Positions 24,184 to 27,332 of a DNA stretch of 27,332 bases are shown here, piece after piece. Made by a program: the position numbers and the translations under genes. How positions within the stretch are numbered: position 1 is the first letter of the stretch; each line of letters begins with the position of its first letter. Origin of the DNA: NORP309 sp045107085 (lineage in GTDB: Bacteria; Pseudomonadota; Gammaproteobacteria; Xanthomonadales; Marinicellaceae); NCBI GenBank assembly GCA_045107085.1, contig JBGCFT010000187.1, positions 1 to 27,332 of the forward strand. The letters are read 5' to 3'. The notes beneath the pieces are model-generated. The model did no database searches. It saw nothing but the letters and a program-made list of their open reading frames with translations, and was not told where the DNA came from.

Positions 24184-24951
24184 TTATAATTGAACCAATA
24201 ATTTTGCTGGTATTTCTATTTGAGAACTTTTTCCTGGAATATCAGCCCTTACATTTTTCACCCATTTATCAATTTGAGACGGTTCATAATTAATATTTAA
24301 AAACTCTAATAACTTAACAACAACTTCGTAGGGTTGCTTAATAAATTTTTCTTGTTTTATCTTAAGAAACTGATGATCTTGAACCGTGCTTTGAATCAGT
24401 TTGACAGTATTTAAATTTTCATTAAATCTATCAACATGGAACTGTGATGGAGGTTGTTTCATATAATAAGAATAAGCAGCTACTATATCAACAGGGTTTC
24501 TTTCAACAAAAACAAATTTGAGCTCGTCTCCATAAATTTGCATGATTTTATTAAGTAATTGCGGGTTATTATAAAAAATCCGAGTGGTCCCTCCTGCTTT
24601 TTTATCTCCGATAATTGTGGGATTTTTAGTTTTTCCTTGTAAAGAATTTTTAATTTTATACACATATTCAGAGTTATGCCATGAATTAGAATCACCATTT
24701 AAAAGAGAATAATGCAAAAGAATTGATTCAATTTCAACTTGAGTTAATTGATATTCATGAATAAGTTTTACTATATTCACCTCATTAGCCAAAGCTATAT
24801 CATTATGCGCATCTAAAATTGATCCAATAATGCTATGGCCACTGTGAGCATGACCGACAAATAATACCAATTGATTTATTCTACTCAATTGTATTGGTTG
24901 TATCTTTCTAACAATTTTACTTATTTCTGTTTTACTGATCTGAATCGTCAT
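24184..24951 (-). CDS. Sulfotransferase-like protein with histidine-substituted P-loop
   Basis: 255 residues. The first strand and loop read LVLFVGHAHSGHSIIGSILDAH (residues 28-49), where the usual Lys/Arg-S-G-T is H36-S37-G38-H39-S40. Further on, GDKKAGGTTR (116-124) and FVERNPVDIVAAYSYYMKQP (R151 and S161) match the 3'-phosphate region of sulfotransferases. This group, often written GHAHSGHSI, occurs in marine bacteria and eukaryotes. Either PAPS is bound through His or the activity is altered. It has no signal peptide and shares the terminator region with the secreted-protein gene. Confidence 0.8.
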   Translation of the reverse strand: MTIQISKTEISKIVRKIQPIQLSRINQLVLFVGHAHSGHSIIGSILDAHNDIALANEVNIVKLIHEYQLTQVEIESILLHYSLLNGDSNSWHNSEYVYKIKNSLQGKTKNPTIIGDKKAGGTTRIFYNNPQLLNKIMQIYGDELKFVFVERNPVDIVAAYSYYMKQPPSQFHVDRFNENLNTVKLIQSTVQDHQFLKIKQEKFIKQPYEVVVKLLEFLNINYEPSQIDKWVKNVRADIPGKSSQIEIPAKLLVQL

Positions 24952-25042
24952 ATAATAAAAACTTCGCTAAACATTCATTATAAATGATAACTACTTTTAG
25001 TAATATTTATAGAATACCATAACATTAATTTCTTAATAATAG

Positions 25043-26026
25043 ATGCAAAAATATTTAATTTTCGGTGGCACTGGTTTTATTGGGAGCCATTTATGTAAAG
25101 AATTGATGTGTCAAGCTGACTCTGAAATCTTTTTAGTTTCAAGAAATAAATTGAACAATGACCATTGGTTGCGGCACAATCCAAAATTTACAAAGGTTAA
25201 CCACTTAATTTGTGATTTAGGAAAATCATCACAAATCAGAAAAATATTGAAGCATACTTTTCCCGATAAAATAATATTTTGTGCTGGCGAAAACCCATCG
25301 ACTGAAACAAAAACCGCAGATTTATTTGTTTATAACAATATAGTCAATGTTGCAAATTTTCTACAATGTTGCCTTGCTTATTATAAATCATTAGAAAGTG
25401 AAAATAAAAGGTTCTTTAAAATACTCAATGTAACAACATACGAAATCTTTTCCAAAGAAAAAGACACCAGCTCAGAAATTATTAAACCAAAAACAATATA
25501 CAGCGCCACAAAGGCTTCGGCTTTTCATTTATTTAATGCATGGAAATCGACATATAAACTTCCTATAATCAACGCTGTGTGCGCTAATAATTATGGCAAC
25601 AATCAAAATTTTGATAAGTTAATACCATTGACCATCAATAACTTAAATTTAAGAAATCCAATCTTACTTTTTAACCATGGTCAATGTATGCGAAGCTGGA
25701 TTCACGTTTCTGATACTGCTAAAGCATTATCGGTCATTCTTGAACAAGCGAGTATTGGTTCTTGTTATAAAATAGGTTCAAACAATTATCTGTCCAATCA
25801 AGATTTAGTGAATAAAATCATTGCCATTTATTCAAAAATTACACACACAGAAAAAGAAAAGCTATACAATTTAATCAGTATAGCTGATAGCACTCATCAA
25901 AATGCCTATAATCATAGTTGCGGTTTTGAATCAATGAAAAATGACTTTAATTGGAAGCCTCTCAAGTCATTTAACAATAGCTTAGCAACAACAATCCAAT
26001 GGTATTTAAATAACAACAAAACATGA
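25043..26026 (+). CDS. NAD-dependent epimerase/dehydratase (extended SDR)
   Basis: 327 residues. The NAD-binding motif FGGTGFIGSHL (residues 7-17) and the catalytic pair Tyr153-x3-Lys157 (TIYSATKAS) are present. CANNYGNNQNFDKLIPL (about 180-196) and MRSWIHVSDTAKAL (about 216-229) correspond to the RmlB/dTDP-glucose 4,6-dehydratase-type substrate region. In RmlB the catalytic T-D-E motif follows the fifth strand; here the equivalent reads TTYEIF (131-136), with Tyr in place of Asp and Glu134 kept, so a simple dehydratase is less certain than an epimerase or reductase. Its stop overlaps the start of the next gene (ATGA). It probably makes a nucleotide sugar for the nearby glycosyltransferases. 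Confidence 0.85.
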   Translation: MQKYLIFGGTGFIGSHLCKELMCQADSEIFLVSRNKLNNDHWLRHNPKFTKVNHLICDLGKSSQIRKILKHTFPDKIIFCAGENPSTETKTADLFVYNNIVNVANFLQCCLAYYKSLESENKRFFKILNVTTYEIFSKEKDTSSEIIKPKTIYSATKASAFHLFNAWKSTYKLPIINAVCANNYGNNQNFDKLIPLTINNLNLRNPILLFNHGQCMRSWIHVSDTAKALSVILEQASIGSCYKIGSNNYLSNQDLVNKIIAIYSKITHTEKEKLYNLISIADSTHQNAYNHSCGFESMKNDFNWKPLKSFNNSLATTIQWYLNNNKT

Positions 26027-26955
26027 ATAAATTAGCAATAGTAACAGTAGCAGAGAAAAATATTTATGAAAGACAAGTTCGACTATTATGTGAATCCATA
26101 TTTAAATTTTTGGGGCGCTCTGTTGAATATGATATTTTTGTTTTCTCACCAAGAGTGAATAACAAGCCCAACTCTCAAACCAAAGATTTCTTTAAAAAAC
26201 ACGGCATAACCCATATTGAAAAAGATTTAAATATTGAATTTGATTACTTTCCATTGGCCAACTCGTTATTTGCAGCCAATTATTTTGAAAAAAAATTTCC
26301 TGAATATAAGAGCATATTATTAGTAGATTCTGACACTGTTTTTCTCAATCCAATATCTCCTGAATTAATTAATACTAAAACAGTGTTTGCAAAAATAGTA
26401 GATAATATCGGTGTGGGTAGTTCAGGAAAATATCACAAACATGATGAATTTTGGAAAAAAATCTTTGATTTTTTTAATCTGGAATTGCCAGAACCTCATT
26501 ATTTTACAACTGTAAGAATAGAGCCAATTAGGCCATACTTTAATTCAGGGTTTGTTTTAGCCAATAATATTGATGGTTTCTTTCAGCAATGGTTAGCCGA
26601 CTTTATCGAGTTAATGAATTCTAATATTAAACCAGATTATTTTGGACGTGATGGAACAAACTTTGGGTTTTATGAACAACTGGCCTTGTCAATTACTCTT
26701 GCAAAGTTTGATAATAATTTTACTCTATTGCCAGAAACCTATAATTATCCTGTTCCATTTAGACCATTATTAAAAGAAAGAACCAATCATCCAAAATTTA
26801 ATGAATTAAATCACATCCATTACCACAAGTGGTTTCAGCACCCAGAATTTTTGGATCATGTCACCTCAGATGAAGAAAAAAAATCAGAACAATATTTGTG
26901 GTTAAAACAACATCTGCCATTAAAACCTGAAATTGATGGCCCATTAAAGTGTTAG
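26023..26955 (+). CDS. GT8-like (GT-A fold) glycosyltransferase
   Basis: 310 residues. The fold starts KLAIVTVAEKN and contains ILLVDSDTVFLNP (98-110, D102-S-D104), the D-x-D of a retaining GT8-like or glycogenin-like enzyme. RPYFNSGFVLAN (about 169-180) and HYHKW near the C-terminus are further nucleotide-sugar transferase landmarks. It is coupled to the epimerase/dehydratase gene (ATGA at 26023), so the enzymes plausibly make and use one nucleotide sugar. The sugar and acceptor are unknown. Confidence 0.82.
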   Translation: MNKLAIVTVAEKNIYERQVRLLCESIFKFLGRSVEYDIFVFSPRVNNKPNSQTKDFFKKHGITHIEKDLNIEFDYFPLANSLFAANYFEKKFPEYKSILLVDSDTVFLNPISPELINTKTVFAKIVDNIGVGSSGKYHKHDEFWKKIFDFFNLELPEPHYFTTVRIEPIRPYFNSGFVLANNIDGFFQQWLADFIELMNSNIKPDYFGRDGTNFGFYEQLALSITLAKFDNNFTLLPETYNYPVPFRPLLKERTNHPKFNELNHIHYHKWFQHPEFLDHVTSDEEKKSEQYLWLKQHLPLKPEIDGPLKC

Positions 26956-26970
26956 TAGTTTAAAAGCCCG

Positions 26971-27332
26971 CTAAGATTCTTTTTTCCAGATAAAAATTCT
27001 CATAGGAGGAAAGTTTTTAAACTCCCAATTATTTATACTTTCGCCAAATATTGGAGTCGCAAGTTTACCAACACGGTCTCGTAATTGATAAGCTACAAAC
27101 ATACCACCAGGTTTAATATTGTCATAAATACTTTGTATGATTTCTTGTGCAATACTTTTGGGTAAAGTTGTTATGGGTATACCAGATATTACTAGATCGG
27201 CATGTTTCCAACCTTGTTTTTGAATGATTTGTTTTAAATTTTGAGCCCCATCATGACACATAATTAATCTTTCATCATGTATCGTTTTTGATATATAGTC
27301 ACAAAAGTCTTTATTGATTTCAACAGAACAAA
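26971..27332 (-). CDS. Phospholipid N-methyltransferase-like protein, 5' end outside the window
   Basis: The frame is open to the right edge; about 120 residues are visible. VEINKDFCDYI, then ADLVISGIPITTLPKS and IKPGGMFVAYQLRDR match the motif II, IV and VI region of PmtA/phosphatidylethanolamine-N-methyltransferase-like enzymes, ending NFPPMRIFIWKK as in the family. A Met at 27261 is internal: the homologous region continues upstream of it. It would methylate a membrane lipid headgroup with S-adenosylmethionine. It is convergent to the GT8-like gene, 16 bases away. Confidence 0.75.
   Translation of the reverse strand, partial: CSVEINKDFCDYISKTIHDERLIMCHDGAQNLKQIIQKQGWKHADLVISGIPITTLPKSIAQEIIQSIYDNIKPGGMFVAYQLRDRVGKLATPIFGESINNWEFKNFPPMRIFIWKKES

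Noticed and set aside
1..27332. CRISPR arrays, insertion sequences, rRNA and tRNA genes
   Set aside because: No regular repeat-spacer pattern, transposase, inverted terminal repeats or rRNA/tRNA signature was seen by eye.

Overview
The window is AT-rich and gene-dense, with genes on both strands. It looks like a chromosomal segment of a Gram-negative gammaproteobacterium. HemX and HemY side by side, a lipoprotein with a Lol-type signal, a type IV pilin-like domain and a FolE2-type GTP cyclohydrolase all fit. A marine Marinicella-like or Lysobacterales-related bacterium is a reasonable guess, but no rRNA is present to test it.

Left part, 1-8750 (mostly housekeeping): the window opens inside a histidine gene whose protein joins the end of HisA to HisI and HisE. 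It is followed, with overlapping ends, by hisD and a GNAT acetyltransferase. A transmembrane Ser/Thr protein kinase lies convergent to these. folE2, a second GNAT gene and a 58-residue rubredoxin gene follow on the plus strand. The rubredoxin stop codon overlaps the stop of a large minus-strand lipoprotein gene. That lipoprotein ends in a type IV pilin-like domain that has lost its prepilin-peptidase site.

Middle part, 8900-14750: a B12-binding radical SAM protein, a DUF937 protein with a calcium-loop motif, an AEC-type transporter, and the hemX-hemY pair.

Right part, 14837 to about 26955 (accessory): this is a patchwork of short units in alternating orientation. It holds four sulfotransferase-like genes, a methyltransferase, two paralogous GT-A-like genes in opposite orientation, a DUF616-type glycosyltransferase with a partner, a nucleotide-sugar epimerase/dehydratase followed by a GT8-like glycosyltransferase, a beta-propeller-like protein and an orphan small protein. 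Together these suggest making and sulfating or methylating a surface glycan or another secreted glycoconjugate; no polymerase, flippase or exporter is visible here. One secreted, cysteine-containing protein that looks highly expressed sits inside this block and ends at a strong bidirectional terminator. The window closes in a phospholipid N-methyltransferase-like gene that runs off the right edge.

I see no tRNA, rRNA, CRISPR array, insertion sequence or phage genes. The observations most worth checking are the lipoprotein-pilin fusion, the sulfotransferase/glycosyltransferase cluster with its duplicated GT genes, and the HisA-HisI-HisE fusion.
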